Shown piece by piece: positions 16,554-24,739 of a DNA stretch of 34,921 nucleotides (positions within the stretch are counted from its first letter, which is position 1; each line of letters begins with the position of its first letter). The translations under genes were made by a program, and so were the position numbers. This DNA is from Pseudonocardia asaccharolytica DSM 44247 = NBRC 16224. Lineage in GTDB: Bacteria; Actinomycetota; Actinomycetes; Mycobacteriales; Pseudonocardiaceae. The notes beneath the pieces were generated by a model that saw nothing but the letters and a program-made list of their open reading frames with translations, was not told where the DNA came from and searched no databases. The DNA lies in the NCBI RefSeq assembly GCF_000423625.1, contig NZ_AUII01000035.1, positions 1 to 34,921 of the forward strand, read 5' to 3'.

Positions 16554-19498
16554 GCCCGCACTCCCTGGGTCGATGTCGGCTCCGCGTGCGGCGCGCCGAG
16601 TGCCTCGACCTGCACCGCACAGAACTTGAACTCCGGGATCTTCCCGAACGGGTCGATCTCGTCGATGGTCAGCAGGTTCGCCGCCGCCTCCCGGAAGTGG
16701 AACGGGATGAACACGTTGCCCAGCTGTTCGCGGTGGCTCACCCGCAGCGCCAGCTCGATCGTGCCGCGCCGGGACCGCACCCGGACCCGCTCGCCGTGGG
16801 TGAGCCCGCGGTCGACGGCGTCCTTGGGGTGCATGTACACCTCGGCGACCGGCGAGATCGCGTCCAGGGCGAAGGAGCGGCGCGTCATCGAGCCGGTGTG
16901 CCAGTGCTCGAGCAGCCGGCCGGTGTTGAGCACCAGCGGATACTCCACGTCCGGTAGTTCCTTGGCCGGCAGCCATTCGGCCGGCACCAGATGCGCCAGC
17001 CCGTCGTCGGTGTTGAACCGCTCGTCGAACATGACGACGAGCCCGTCGGAATGCTCCGGATCGTCGTTGGGATAGAGCTTGCCGGACAACCCGAGGTTGG
17101 CGTAGCTCAGGTTGGCATACGAGGGCATGAGCGCGACCATCTCGTCGAAGATCTCGCTCGGGCCGGAGTAGTTCCAGTCCAGCCCGATCCGGCGGGCGAT
17201 GTCCTGCTCGATCTCCCAGTCGACCCGCGCCTGCCCCGGCGGGTCGAGCACCTTGCGGCCCAGCTGCACCCGGCGGTCGGTGTTGGTGTAGGTCCCGTCC
17301 TTCTCCAGGTAGGACGACGCCGGCAGGATCACGTCGGCGAACTCGGCGGTCTCGGTGAGGAAGATGTCCTGCACGACGAGGAAGTCCAGCGCCGCCAGCG
17401 CCTTGCGCACCTTGTTGATGTTGGGGTCGGACAGGAACGGGTTCTCCCCCAGCATGTACATGCCGCGCACGCCGTCGGGTTGCAGGATGGACCCGACGAT
17501 CTCGGTGACGGTCAGCCCGGTGTTCGGGTCGAGGGTGGTGCCCCAGGCCCGCTCGAAGTGCTCCCGGATGCTGTCGCGTCCCACGCCCTGGTAGTCCGGG
17601 TAGAACATCGGGATCAGCCCGGCGTCGCTGGCGCCCTGGACGTTGTTCTGCCCGCGCAGCGGGTGCAGCCCGGTCCCGGGTCGCCCGACGTTGCCGGTGA
17701 TCGCGCACAGCGCGATCAGGCAGCGGGCGTTGTCGGTGCCGGTGGTGTGCTGGGAGATCCCCATGCCCCAGTAGATGACCCCGGCGCGCGCCCGCCCCCA
17801 GATCCGGGCGACCTCGCGGATGGTGTCGGCGTCGACGCCCGTGATCGTCGCGGCGCGTTCCGGCGGATAGTCCGCGACGGTGCGGGCCAGCGCGTCGTAG
17901 TTCGCGGTGCGGGCGGCGATGAACTCGCGGTCGATCAGCCCGAGCCGGATCACCTCGTGCATGATCGCGTTGTAGAACGCGACGTCGGTCCCCGGCTTGA
18001 GCTGGCAGTGGATGTCGGCGTGGTCGGCGACCGTCCCGGCCCGCGGATCGATGTAGATGATCTTCGTTCCGCGTCGGCGGGCCTGTTTGAAGAACGAGCT
18101 CGCGACGGGGTGGTTCGCCGTCGCGTTGCTGCCGGTGAGGATGGCGACGTCGGCGTTGAGGACGTCGCCGTAGGTCGTAGACACCGCGCCGGAGCCGATC
18201 CCCTCGAACAGCGCCGCGACCGACGAGGCGTGACACAGCCGGGTGCAGTGGTCGACGTTGTTGGTGCCGAAGCCGACCCGGATCAGCTTCTGGAAGAGGT
18301 AGGCCTCCTCGTTGGAGCACTTGGCCGAACCGAACCCGGCGATCGCGCCCGGCCCGCCCCGCGCGTGGATCTCCCCCAGCCGGGTCGCGACGAGGTCGAG
18401 CGCCTCGTCCCAGGTGGCCTCCCGGAACGCCGGCATGACCTCGTCGTAGTCGACCAGGCCACCGGGTTTGCGGCCCTTCCCGTTCCGCCCGCCGCCGGAG
18501 CGCTCCCCGCCGTCGACCCGGCCGCGGTCGTTGGCGGTCCGGCCGGCCCGCTCGCCGCGCACGTCCGCCGACAGCGGCCCCTTCGGATAGGCCGATTCGC
18601 GGCGGATCAGCGGCACGGTGAGCCGCTGCGGGGACGCCGCATAGTCCCAGCCGTAGCGGCCCTTGACGCACAGCCTGCTCTGCGAGCCCGGCTGGTCGCG
18701 GCCCTCGGCGAAGGCGATGGCGCCGCGTTCCCGGTCGACGTGGTAGGTGAGCGCGCAGCCCACGCCGCAGTACGGGCAGACGGTGTCGACGGAGTCGAGC
18801 TCGGCGCGGGGCCGGATCGGGACGCCGCCGATCGGCTTGTTGGTCAGCGCCCCGGTCGGGCAGGCCTGCACGCACTCACCACAGGTCACGCACGAGCTCG
18901 CGCCCATCGGGTCGTCGAAGTCGAACGCAATCCGGGTCGCATAACCCTTGCCGGAGCGGCCGATGACGTCGTTGCCCTGGATGTCGTCGCACGCCCGCAC
19001 ACACCGGTCGCACAGGATGCAGGCGTCGTGATCGACATCGATCACCGGGTTGGAGCTGTCGCGACCCCGTCCCGATCCGCACGGCAGGTCGGTGGTCTCG
19101 CGGGCGACGCCGTAGCGGTCGGCCAGCTCCAGCAGGAGATTGTCGCCGGTGGTGGTCTGCTTCGGGTCCCGGGCCCGCGGCGGCTGGTCGGTCAGCAGCA
19201 GCTCGGTCAGCGTGGCGCGGTTGCGTTCCAGCTCCGGCGTCGCGGTCGCCACCGTCATCCCGTCCTCGCACGGGCGCACGCACGCCGCGGCGAACACCCG
19301 GCCACCGGTGTCGACCACGCACATCCGGCAGACCCCCACCGGGTCGTAGCGCTCGTCGTGGCACAGCACCGGGATGTCCACCCCGACCTGCCTGGCCGCG
19401 TCATAGATGGTGGTGCCCTCGGGAACGGTGACCGAGTGGCCGTCGATCTCGGTGGTCACGGTCCGGACCGCGGTCGCGGATCCCTGAACAGCCGTCAT
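16550..19498 (-). CDS. Formate dehydrogenase catalytic (alpha) subunit, Mo/W-bis-MGD
   Basis: 982 residues from ATG 19498 (GGAGG 6 nt upstream). Order: [2Fe-2S] ferredoxin domain (C46, C57, C60, C73); two [4Fe-4S] clusters (C160/C163/C166/C170 and C203/C206/C209/C213); molybdopterin oxidoreductase domain with another [4Fe-4S] (C241/C244/C248/C277) and C422-H423 as the metal ligand and catalytic His (Cys form, not selenocysteine); then a C-terminal dinucleotide-binding domain. The His-Cys3 cluster motif of NuoG-like N-termini is absent between residues 95 and 120. A Gly/Arg-rich insertion (about 313-345) interrupts the catalytic domain. It oxidises formate to CO2, or does the reverse, together with the NuoEF-type subunit. 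No fdhD is in the window. Confidence 0.92.
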   Translation of the reverse strand: MTAVQGSATAVRTVTTEIDGHSVTVPEGTTIYDAARQVGVDIPVLCHDERYDPVGVCRMCVVDTGGRVFAAACVRPCEDGMTVATATPELERNRATLTELLLTDQPPRARDPKQTTTGDNLLLELADRYGVARETTDLPCGSGRGRDSSNPVIDVDHDACILCDRCVRACDDIQGNDVIGRSGKGYATRIAFDFDDPMGASSCVTCGECVQACPTGALTNKPIGGVPIRPRAELDSVDTVCPYCGVGCALTYHVDRERGAIAFAEGRDQPGSQSRLCVKGRYGWDYAASPQRLTVPLIRRESAYPKGPLSADVRGERAGRTANDRGRVDGGERSGGGRNGKGRKPGGLVDYDEVMPAFREATWDEALDLVATRLGEIHARGGPGAIAGFGSAKCSNEEAYLFQKLIRVGFGTNNVDHCTRLCHASSVAALFEGIGSGAVSTTYGDVLNADVAILTGSNATANHPVASSFFKQARRRGTKIIYIDPRAGTVADHADIHCQLKPGTDVAFYNAIMHEVIRLGLIDREFIAARTANYDALARTVADYPPERAATITGVDADTIREVARIWGRARAGVIYWGMGISQHTTGTDNARCLIALCAITGNVGRPGTGLHPLRGQNNVQGASDAGLIPMFYPDYQGVGRDSIREHFERAWGTTLDPNTGLTVTEIVGSILQPDGVRGMYMLGENPFLSDPNINKVRKALAALDFLVVQDIFLTETAEFADVILPASSYLEKDGTYTNTDRRVQLGRKVLDPPGQARVDWEIEQDIARRIGLDWNYSGPSEIFDEMVALMPSYANLSYANLGLSGKLYPNDDPEHSDGLVVMFDERFNTDDGLAHLVPAEWLPAKELPDVEYPLVLNTGRLLEHWHTGSMTRRSFALDAISPVAEVYMHPKDAVDRGLTHGERVRVRSRRGTIELALRVSHREQLGNVFIPFHFREAAANLLTIDEIDPFGKIPEFKFCAVQVEALGAPHAEPTSTQGVRA

Positions 19499-19586
19499 CT
19501 TCGACCTCCACATATCTGCGGTGTGGCGCGTCCGACCTTAGTTCACCGGGGCGCCGTGACCCACAGGAACTGTCGGCGCAGCGCGC

Positions 19587-19592
19587 TAGCGT
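19587..19592 (+). promoter_or_regulatory. -10 element of a leaderless VOC-gene promoter
   Basis: TAGCGT, then CCGCGGC (7 nt), then ATG 19600, with no Shine-Dalgarno. The hexamer is identical to that before tatC. Confidence 0.45.
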
Positions 19593-19599
19593 CCGCGGC

Positions 19600-19977
19600 A
19601 TGCTCGATCACATCGGTATCCAGGTCAGCGACGTCAAGGCTTCACTCGCGTTCTACCTCGCGGCGTTCACGCCGATCGGGATGCGGGAGGCGATGCGCTT
19701 CCCGCACGGCGACGACGTGGTCATCGGGTTGTGCGGGCCGGAGGGCACACCCGATTTCTGGCTCAGCCCGGCCGCCGGCGCCGAGGTGCGTGAGCTGCAC
19801 CTGGCCTTCCGCGCGCCAGACCGGGCCGCGGTCGACGCGGTGCACGAGGCCGCGCTGGCCGCGGGGGCCGAGGTCCTGCACGCCCCGCGGGAGTGGCCGG
19901 AGTACCACCCCGGCTACTACGGGGTGTTCCTGCGCGATCCCGACGGGCACAACGTGGAGGCGGTGCACCACGGGTAG
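19600..19977 (+). CDS. VOC-family (glyoxalase/dioxygenase fold) protein
   Basis: 125 residues, one pair of beta-alpha-beta-beta-beta modules. It begins M-L-D-H-I-G-I-Q-V-S-D, has V-R-E-L-H-L-A-F-R-A in the middle and D-P-D-G-H-N-V-E-A-V-H-H at the end. These are the positions of metal ligands in this superfamily (His near 4, His near 67, Glu in N-V-E-A-V). The substrate cannot be predicted. It is divergent from the formate dehydrogenase operon, about 100 bp away, and transcribed alone. Confidence 0.8.
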   Translation: MLDHIGIQVSDVKASLAFYLAAFTPIGMREAMRFPHGDDVVIGLCGPEGTPDFWLSPAAGAEVRELHLAFRAPDRAAVDAVHEAALAAGAEVLHAPREWPEYHPGYYGVFLRDPDGHNVEAVHHG

Positions 19978-20290
19978 ACCGCCCGTTGGCAGCCACACAA
20001 GCGTCGTCTCCCCGGCACACGGGTCCGGGCGCCGGTGGGGACGGCACGAGGCTTGTGCGGTCAGCGGCGGAGGATCCGTCCGGCGGCCAGCAACTCGGAC
20101 CGCAGCAACAGGCCGTCGCGGCCGAGCACGGGAAGCTCCATGCCGACCAACATGGGCGAATGTCGGGCGCGGCGGACAGTTCTGGACGCGCAGCTGTGGA
20201 CAACCCGGGGGCGGCACAAGCGTTCCCACCTCGCCACCGGCGTCGGGTCGGGGGTGCCGGCGCCACGGTGCGTGTGTGGGCGAGTGCCTG
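19978..20290. other. Intergenic stretch: imperfect hairpin plus a gene remnant
   Basis: Positions 19996-20057 form an imperfect inverted repeat (CACAAGC / GCTTGTG at the ends, CTCCCC / GGGGAC inside) that could terminate the VOC gene. A short minus-strand coding remnant follows at 20061-20153. I see no gene between 20154 and 20290. Confidence 0.4.
20061..20153 (-). pseudogene. N-terminal remnant, possibly of an AbiEi/DUF559-like protein
   Basis: Two in-frame ATG codons (20153 and 20141) start a 27-31 residue peptide that includes MELPVLGRDGLLLRSELLAA and ends in TGA at 20063-20061. The pattern of a short beta strand followed by L-L-L-R-S-E-L-L-A-A-G resembles the first helix of the winged-helix N-terminus seen in AbiEi-like antitoxins and related DUF559 proteins. 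Everything downstream is lost. This rests on a short motif only. Confidence 0.25.
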
Positions 20291-22102
20291 TCAGCCATCG
20301 AGGAGCAGGCCGGCGACGTCCTCGGGCCGGGGGTTGCCCTCGGCGTCGAGACCGCGGGCCGCGTAGTAGCCGGCCACCATGGTCACCAGCCGCTCGCGGG
20401 TGAGCGCCGCGACGCGCCCGGACCCCAGCCGCAGCGGGGTGTCCAACATCCGTGGCGGCAGGGTGTCGTCGGCCGCGGTCGCGCCCTCCCGCGCGTTGAA
20501 CACCCGTTTGGCCAGCACGATCCGCCGGGCGGTCGCCCGCAGCTCGGGCTCGTCGACATCCCAGCCGGTGACCGTGGAAAGCAGCGCGGCCCATTCGGCG
20601 AAGGGCTCGGTGAAGACCCCGCGCAGGAACTTGCACAAGATCATGGAGTCCATGACCGCGGCCCGGTCCTCGGTGCCGATCGCGGCGGCGACGTGGGCGG
20701 CGCCGCCGTCGAGCCGGTCCAGCTCGCCGGACAGGTCCGCCTCGTAGGCGCCGGAGCGGTTGTGGTCGGCACCGCGCGCGTTCACCGCAAGCCCCAGCGC
20801 CATCGTCTGCAGGCTACGCGGCTCGTATCCGGGCAGCTCGAGCCCCTTGACCTGCGGCGCGAAGTCGATCGAGCCGTGTCCGACGGCGGCCGCGGCCCGC
20901 CGTGAGCCCTGGGCGAGCAGTTCCCCGAGGCCCGGTTCGCGGGCCCCGATCGCCTCCAGCGTACGCAGCAGCGCCGCGCCGTCGCCGAACCGCAGCCAGG
21001 GTGCGTCGAGCAGGCCCCGCTCGACGCATTCCATCGCCCAGGCGATCGTGCCGCCCGCGGAGATGGTGTCGATGCCCAGCTCGTCGCAGCGGGCGCTGGC
21101 GGCGAACACGTCGTCCGGCTCCGACACCCCGCACAGCGGCCCGAGCGCGAACACGTTCTCGTACTCCATGCGCTGGCGGCCCCCGCCGCGGCGGGTGTAG
21201 ATGTGCTCGCAGCCGATGGAGCACGACGCGCAGCTGTTGCGCGCCACCCCGCGCAGCTCGTGCAGCTGTTCGGCGGCAAGAGCCGGCGCGCCTTCGAAGG
21301 TGGCGGCGGTGAAGTTGCGGGTGGGCAGCGTGCTGACCGCGTTGAAGGCGAGCAGGTTGGCGAGCGTGCCGAGCTCGCGGTACTTGGCGGTGGCCGGCCC
21401 GAAGCTGCGTTCCCGCAGGTCGCGCGCGGCGGCCAGGACGCCGGGCTGATCGGCGACGGCGACCTTGCGGCCGGCACGGACCGCCACGGCCTTGATGTTC
21501 TTCGCCCCGAGCACCGCCCCGAGCCCGCCGCGGCCGGCGTGCCGGCCGTCGTGGCTGATCGTCGCGTAGCGGACCTGCCGCTCGCCCGCGGGCCCGATCG
21601 CCGCGGTCCGCCAGCCGCGGCCGAAGCGTTCGCGGACCGCGGTCTCGGTCTCGGCCGCCGGCAGGCCCGCCAGCTCGGGCGCCGGTTCGAGCCGAACCCC
21701 GGCGGTGTCGTCGGAGTCGATGAGCAGCACCGACAGCGCGTCCGCCCGGCCGCGGACCACGATCGCGTCGTGCCCGGTCAGCTTGCCGGAGATGGCGAAC
21801 TGGCTGGAGGCGAGCGCGTCGGTGAGCAGCCCGGTCAGCGGCGACTTGGCAACCACCGCGAACTTCGCGCTCGTGGTCAGCGGCGTGCCGACCAGCGGGG
21901 AGAACACGAACGCCAGCGGCGCGGCGGACGCCAGCGGATCGCCGCCGGGGGGCGCCAGCCGGTGCAGCAGCCAGGTGCCCAGGCCCACGCCGCCGAGGTA
22001 GGCCCGCAGCACCCGCTCGTCGAGCGGCAGCGGGTTCGCGGTCGCCGTGCGGCCCGTCAGCTCGACGACCATCGCCCGTCCGAAGTACCCGCCCGCCGAC
22101 AT
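20291..22102 (-). CDS. Aldehyde:ferredoxin oxidoreductase (AOR) family, W/Mo enzyme
   Basis: 603 residues, full length for AOR. The N-terminal domain opens G-R-A-M-V-V-E-L-T-G-R and contains S-P-L-V-G-T-P-L-T-T-S-A-K-F and R-G-G-L-G-A-V-L-G-A-K-N-I-K-A-V (191-206), which contact the pterin. The [4Fe-4S] ligands are C291, C294, C298 (C-A-S-C-S-I-G-C) and C490 (M-I-L-C-K-F). A-R-G-A-D-H-N-R-S (442-450) is the conserved pterin loop. Such enzymes oxidise aldehydes, or reduce acids, with tungsten or molybdenum. No dedicated ferredoxin or AorA/AorC subunit is adjacent. It starts 3 nt after the mobA-moaD stop, so the pair is an operon, and the cofactor gene is evidently devoted to it. Confidence 0.9.
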   Translation of the reverse strand: MSAGGYFGRAMVVELTGRTATANPLPLDERVLRAYLGGVGLGTWLLHRLAPPGGDPLASAAPLAFVFSPLVGTPLTTSAKFAVVAKSPLTGLLTDALASSQFAISGKLTGHDAIVVRGRADALSVLLIDSDDTAGVRLEPAPELAGLPAAETETAVRERFGRGWRTAAIGPAGERQVRYATISHDGRHAGRGGLGAVLGAKNIKAVAVRAGRKVAVADQPGVLAAARDLRERSFGPATAKYRELGTLANLLAFNAVSTLPTRNFTAATFEGAPALAAEQLHELRGVARNSCASCSIGCEHIYTRRGGGRQRMEYENVFALGPLCGVSEPDDVFAASARCDELGIDTISAGGTIAWAMECVERGLLDAPWLRFGDGAALLRTLEAIGAREPGLGELLAQGSRRAAAAVGHGSIDFAPQVKGLELPGYEPRSLQTMALGLAVNARGADHNRSGAYEADLSGELDRLDGGAAHVAAAIGTEDRAAVMDSMILCKFLRGVFTEPFAEWAALLSTVTGWDVDEPELRATARRIVLAKRVFNAREGATAADDTLPPRMLDTPLRLGSGRVAALTRERLVTMVAGYYAARGLDAEGNPRPEDVAGLLLDG

Positions 22103-22105
22103 CGC

Positions 22106-22963
22106 TCAGCCCCCGGCGTCCGCGGAAAGGAACGCCACGACGTCGCCGGTCACCAGCGGCAGCTGGGCGTCGCGGCTGATCCGGTCGCCGTTGAGCGCGG
22201 CCACCACATGCCGGTCGAGGATCAGGCCGGCGGCCGCGGCCGCCGCCCCCAGGGTGGCGGCGCGGACCTCGCGGGGGCCGTGCTCGCCACCGGCCAGCGC
22301 CCCGTAGCGCTGGACCGTGATCTGCGGTGCGGGGCGCTGCCGGGCGGTCGCGTAGTCCTGCGGGGCGTTCACGTTGACCACCGAGTCCAGATCGGGGTCG
22401 AGCCGGGCCAGTTCGGCGTCGGCGAGCAGCTCGGCGTCCCCGGTCCGCCGCACCCGGCAGCGTTCGAACAACATGGCCGGCCGCAGCTTGGCGTCGGCGA
22501 CCAGCTTGCCCGCGAGCTCGGCCAGCGCGGTCCGGTAGCCGGCGGCCATCGGTTGCGGGAATCCGCGCGCCACCGGCAGCGACACATCGACCTCCGGGTC
22601 GGTGAGGCCGCGCAGCACCCGGCGCACGAACGCCGGATGCAGGAACGGCAGATCGGTCGAGCAGACGAACGCGATCGCGACCCGGTCGGCGACCGCGGTG
22701 AGGCCGGCGGAGAGACCCTGCATCGGTCCGAGACCCTCGACCGGGTCCTCGACGATCTCCACGCCGGCCGGCAGCCCCGGCAGCTCCTGGCCGGGGGCGC
22801 GGACCACCAGCACGGGACCGGCGACGGTCCGGGCCAGCAGCGCGGCGGTGCGGTGCAGCAGGGTGCTGCCATGCCACTCCAGGGCGGCCTTCGACTCGCC
22901 CATCCGCGAGGACCGTCCCCCGGCGAGCACGATGCCCGCCGCCGCTGCGTCGCCGTTGTCCAC
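22106..22963 (-). CDS. MobA-MoaD fusion: molybdenum cofactor guanylyltransferase with C-terminal sulfur-carrier domain
   Basis: 285 residues. Residues 8-205 are MobA: L-A-G-G-R-S-S-R-M-G-E-S-K-A (13-26) binds GTP, D-P-V-E-G-L-G-P-M-Q-G-L (73-84), C-S-T-D-L-P-F (101-107) and V-V-N-V-N-A-P-Q-D-Y (195-204). Residues 214-285 look like a MoaD/ThiS beta-grasp domain: I-T-V-Q-R-Y-G-A-L-A, V-A-A-L-N-G-D-R-I and V-T-G-D-V-V-A-F-L-S-A-D-A-G-G, ending exactly in the Gly-Gly that is adenylylated and thiocarboxylated in MoaD. MobA attaches GMP to Moco; MoaD supplies sulfur for the dithiolene. AOR follows 3 nt downstream. The GTG start is 7 nt after a TACGAT hexamer. Confidence 0.85.
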   Translation of the reverse strand: MDNGDAAAAGIVLAGGRSSRMGESKAALEWHGSTLLHRTAALLARTVAGPVLVVRAPGQELPGLPAGVEIVEDPVEGLGPMQGLSAGLTAVADRVAIAFVCSTDLPFLHPAFVRRVLRGLTDPEVDVSLPVARGFPQPMAAGYRTALAELAGKLVADAKLRPAMLFERCRVRRTGDAELLADAELARLDPDLDSVVNVNAPQDYATARQRPAPQITVQRYGALAGGEHGPREVRAATLGAAAAAAGLILDRHVVAALNGDRISRDAQLPLVTGDVVAFLSADAGG

Positions 22964-22970
22964 GTACCCG

Positions 22971-22976
22971 ATCGTA
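22971..22976 (-). promoter_or_regulatory. -10 element of a leaderless mobA-moaD/AOR promoter
   Basis: TACGAT on the minus strand, 7 nt (CGGGTAC) before GTG 22963. It lies between the degenerate ABC permease gene and mobA-moaD, giving the cofactor/AOR pair its own promoter. Confidence 0.45.
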
Positions 22977-23005
22977 GGCGCCCGCGGGCGGTGCGGGGCC
23001 GTCGC

Positions 23006-23880
23006 TCAGCCCTTGACCGAGCCCTGGGTGAATCCGGCGATGAACCGGTTGAGGAACATGTTGAACACGACCGCGATCGGCAGCGCGACGATCACCACGG
23101 ACGCCAGCAGCGACTGCCAGAAGAACACGTCGCCGCGCACCAGCTCGGTCGGCACGCCGATGCTCACGGTCTTCGCCTCGGACGCGGAGACGAACGCGAG
23201 GGCGTAGATGAAATCGCCCGCGGCGAGGGTGAACGCGAAGATCACGACCGCGACGATCCCCGGATAGGCCAGCGGCAGCAGCACGCGCAGGAAGGCCTGG
23301 GCGCGGCTGTAGCCGTCGACCATCGCCTGCTCCTCGATATCGACCGGGATCGCCTTGAAGAAGCCGAGCAGCAGCCACACCGCCACCGGGGTGGTGACGG
23401 TCGGGTAGATCACCACCATCGACCACACGGTGTCCTGCAGCCCGAGGAACGCCACCACCTGCGACATCGAGATGAACAGCAGCGACGGCGGCACCAGGTA
23501 CACCAGGAAGATCGCGACCGCCAGCCCGCCGCCGAAGCGCAGCCGCAGCCGGGCCAGGCTGTAGGCCGCGGGCAGCGCCAGCGCCAGCGTGATCGCGACC
23601 GTGAGCAGCCCGACGAGCAGGGTGTTCAGGCAGAACCGGACGAACGGGGTGTCGGTGAACAGGAAGCTCACGTGCTGGAAGGTCGGCTGGTAGATGAACC
23701 AGAACGGGGAGAGCCCGTAGGTGTAGAGCTCGCTGTCCTCCTTCAGCGCGTCGACGATCGTGACCTCGAACGGCGCCGCCGCGAACACCACGAACAGCGC
23801 CGCGACCAGGTAGAGCGCGATCCGTCCCCGCGCCGCCTGCCCCGGGCGCCGAGCCTGCCGATCCGCGGTTCGAGGCCCAT
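23006..23880 (-). pseudogene. ABC transporter permease (MalG/UgpE-like), apparent N-terminal frameshift
   Basis: The intact frame 23006-23791 encodes most of a binding-protein-dependent permease: transmembrane helices, the E-A-A-like loop E-E-Q-A-M-V-D-G-Y-S-R-A-Q-A-F-L-R-V-L-L-P that docks on the ATPase, and a C-terminus N-R-F-I-A-G-F-T-Q-G. A natural ATG (23880) lies 1 nt after the stop of the preceding permease remnant, but it reads in another frame. The first transmembrane helix (R-I-A-L-Y-L-V-A-A-L-F-V-V-F) lies in frame upstream of 23791 without a start codon. A 1-nt indel near 23820-23840, in a C/G-run, would restore the gene. A start at GTG 23791 would lack helix 1. Confidence 0.65.
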
Positions 23881-23881
23881 C

Positions 23882-23980
23882 TCAGGTCACCTCCGACCGG
23901 CGGACCGCGCGCAGGATGAGAACGGCGAAGGCGAGCAGGACCGGGAACAGGAACAGCGCGATCGCGGCGCCCTGGCCGAG
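23882..23980 (-). pseudogene. C-terminal remnant of a MalF/UgpA-like ABC permease
   Basis: Thirty-two codons, L-G-Q-G-A-A-I-A-L-F-L-F-P-V-L-L-A-F-A-V then L-I-L-R-A-V-R-R-S-E-V-T, ending in TGA at 23884-23882. This is the last transmembrane helix and basic tail of a permease of the first (MalF-like) type. The remaining ~260 residues are absent; the sequence before the CTC at 23980 is instead the C-terminal part of the ABC ATPase. The stop-ATG spacing to the next permease is 1 nt, the normal operon layout. Confidence 0.6.
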
Positions 23981-24739
23981 TGACCGTGGAGGGCAGGACG
24001 GACCGGACCCGGGTCTGTTCGCCCAGCTGCGGGACCACCCCCACCAGATGCCGTTCGGCGCCGAGGTTCTCCACGAGCTGCACCTCGAACGCGGTGACCA
24101 GGTCGCCGGCCCGCTCCGGGACGGCCTCCCGGGGCAGGAAACGCTCGGGCCGGAATCCCAGCAGGTGGTCGGAGCGGGTGATCAGGTTCATCGGTGGCGA
24201 GCCGACGAAGGTGGCCACGAACGTATCGGCCGGATGGTGGTAGATCTGTTCGGGCGTGGTCAGCTGGCGCAGCCTGCCCTCAGAGAGCACCGCGATGCGG
24301 TGCCCCATCCCCATCGCCTCGATCTGGTCGTGGGTGACGTAGACGGTGGTGGTGCCCACCCACTGGTGGAAGTCCTTGAGCTCCTCGCGGGCGCTGGTGC
24401 GCAGCTTGGCGTCGAGGTTGGACAGCGGTTCGTCGAGCAGGAACACGCTCGGCGTCCGGACCAGCGCCCTGGCCAGCGCCACCCGCTGCCGCTCGCCCCC
24501 GGAGAGCTCGCGTGGCTTGCGCCCGAGCAGGTGGTCGATGCCGAGCAGGCCGGCCGCCCACTCGACCTTCTTGCGCCGCTCCTGCTTGTCGAGCTTCTCG
24601 GCCTTGAGCGGGAACTCGATGTTGTCGCGGATCGACTTGTGCGGGTACAGCGCGTAGGTCTGGAAGACCATGGCGATCTTGCGGAAGCGGGGCGGCAGGT
24701 CCGACATCGGCCGCCCGGCGATGTAGATCTCGCCGGACC
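23981..24739 (-). pseudogene. ABC ATPase fragment (UgpC/MalK-like), Walker A and C-terminus missing
   Basis: Roughly 250 codons remain in frame: S-G-E-I-Y-I-A-G-R, Q-loop A-M-V-F-Q-T-Y-A-L-Y-P, signature L-S-G-G-E-R-Q-R-V-A-L-A-R-A-L, Walker B V-F-L-L-D-E-P-L-S-N-L-D, H-loop V-T-H-D-Q and the start of the OB-fold regulatory domain (R-V-R-S-V-L-P-S-T-V-T). The first ~60 residues with the Walker A P-loop are missing; upstream, the frame runs straight into the solute-binding-protein gene. Downstream it is joined to a permease C-terminus at about 23981. Without a P-loop it cannot hydrolyse ATP. Confidence 0.65.

Noticed and set aside
17730..17738. TTGTCGGTG, resembling the mycobacterial PafBC/RecA-NDp promoter box
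   Set aside because: It lies inside the fdhA coding sequence, and no TANNNT follows at the needed spacing.
20195..20203. TGTGGACAA, the reverse of an actinobacterial DnaA-box sequence
   Set aside because: A single copy with no cluster or AT-rich region, so there is no evidence for an origin.
16991..20905. 1304-codon plus-strand open frame over the formate dehydrogenase gene
   Set aside because: Shadow of the real minus-strand gene, which carries all cluster motifs.
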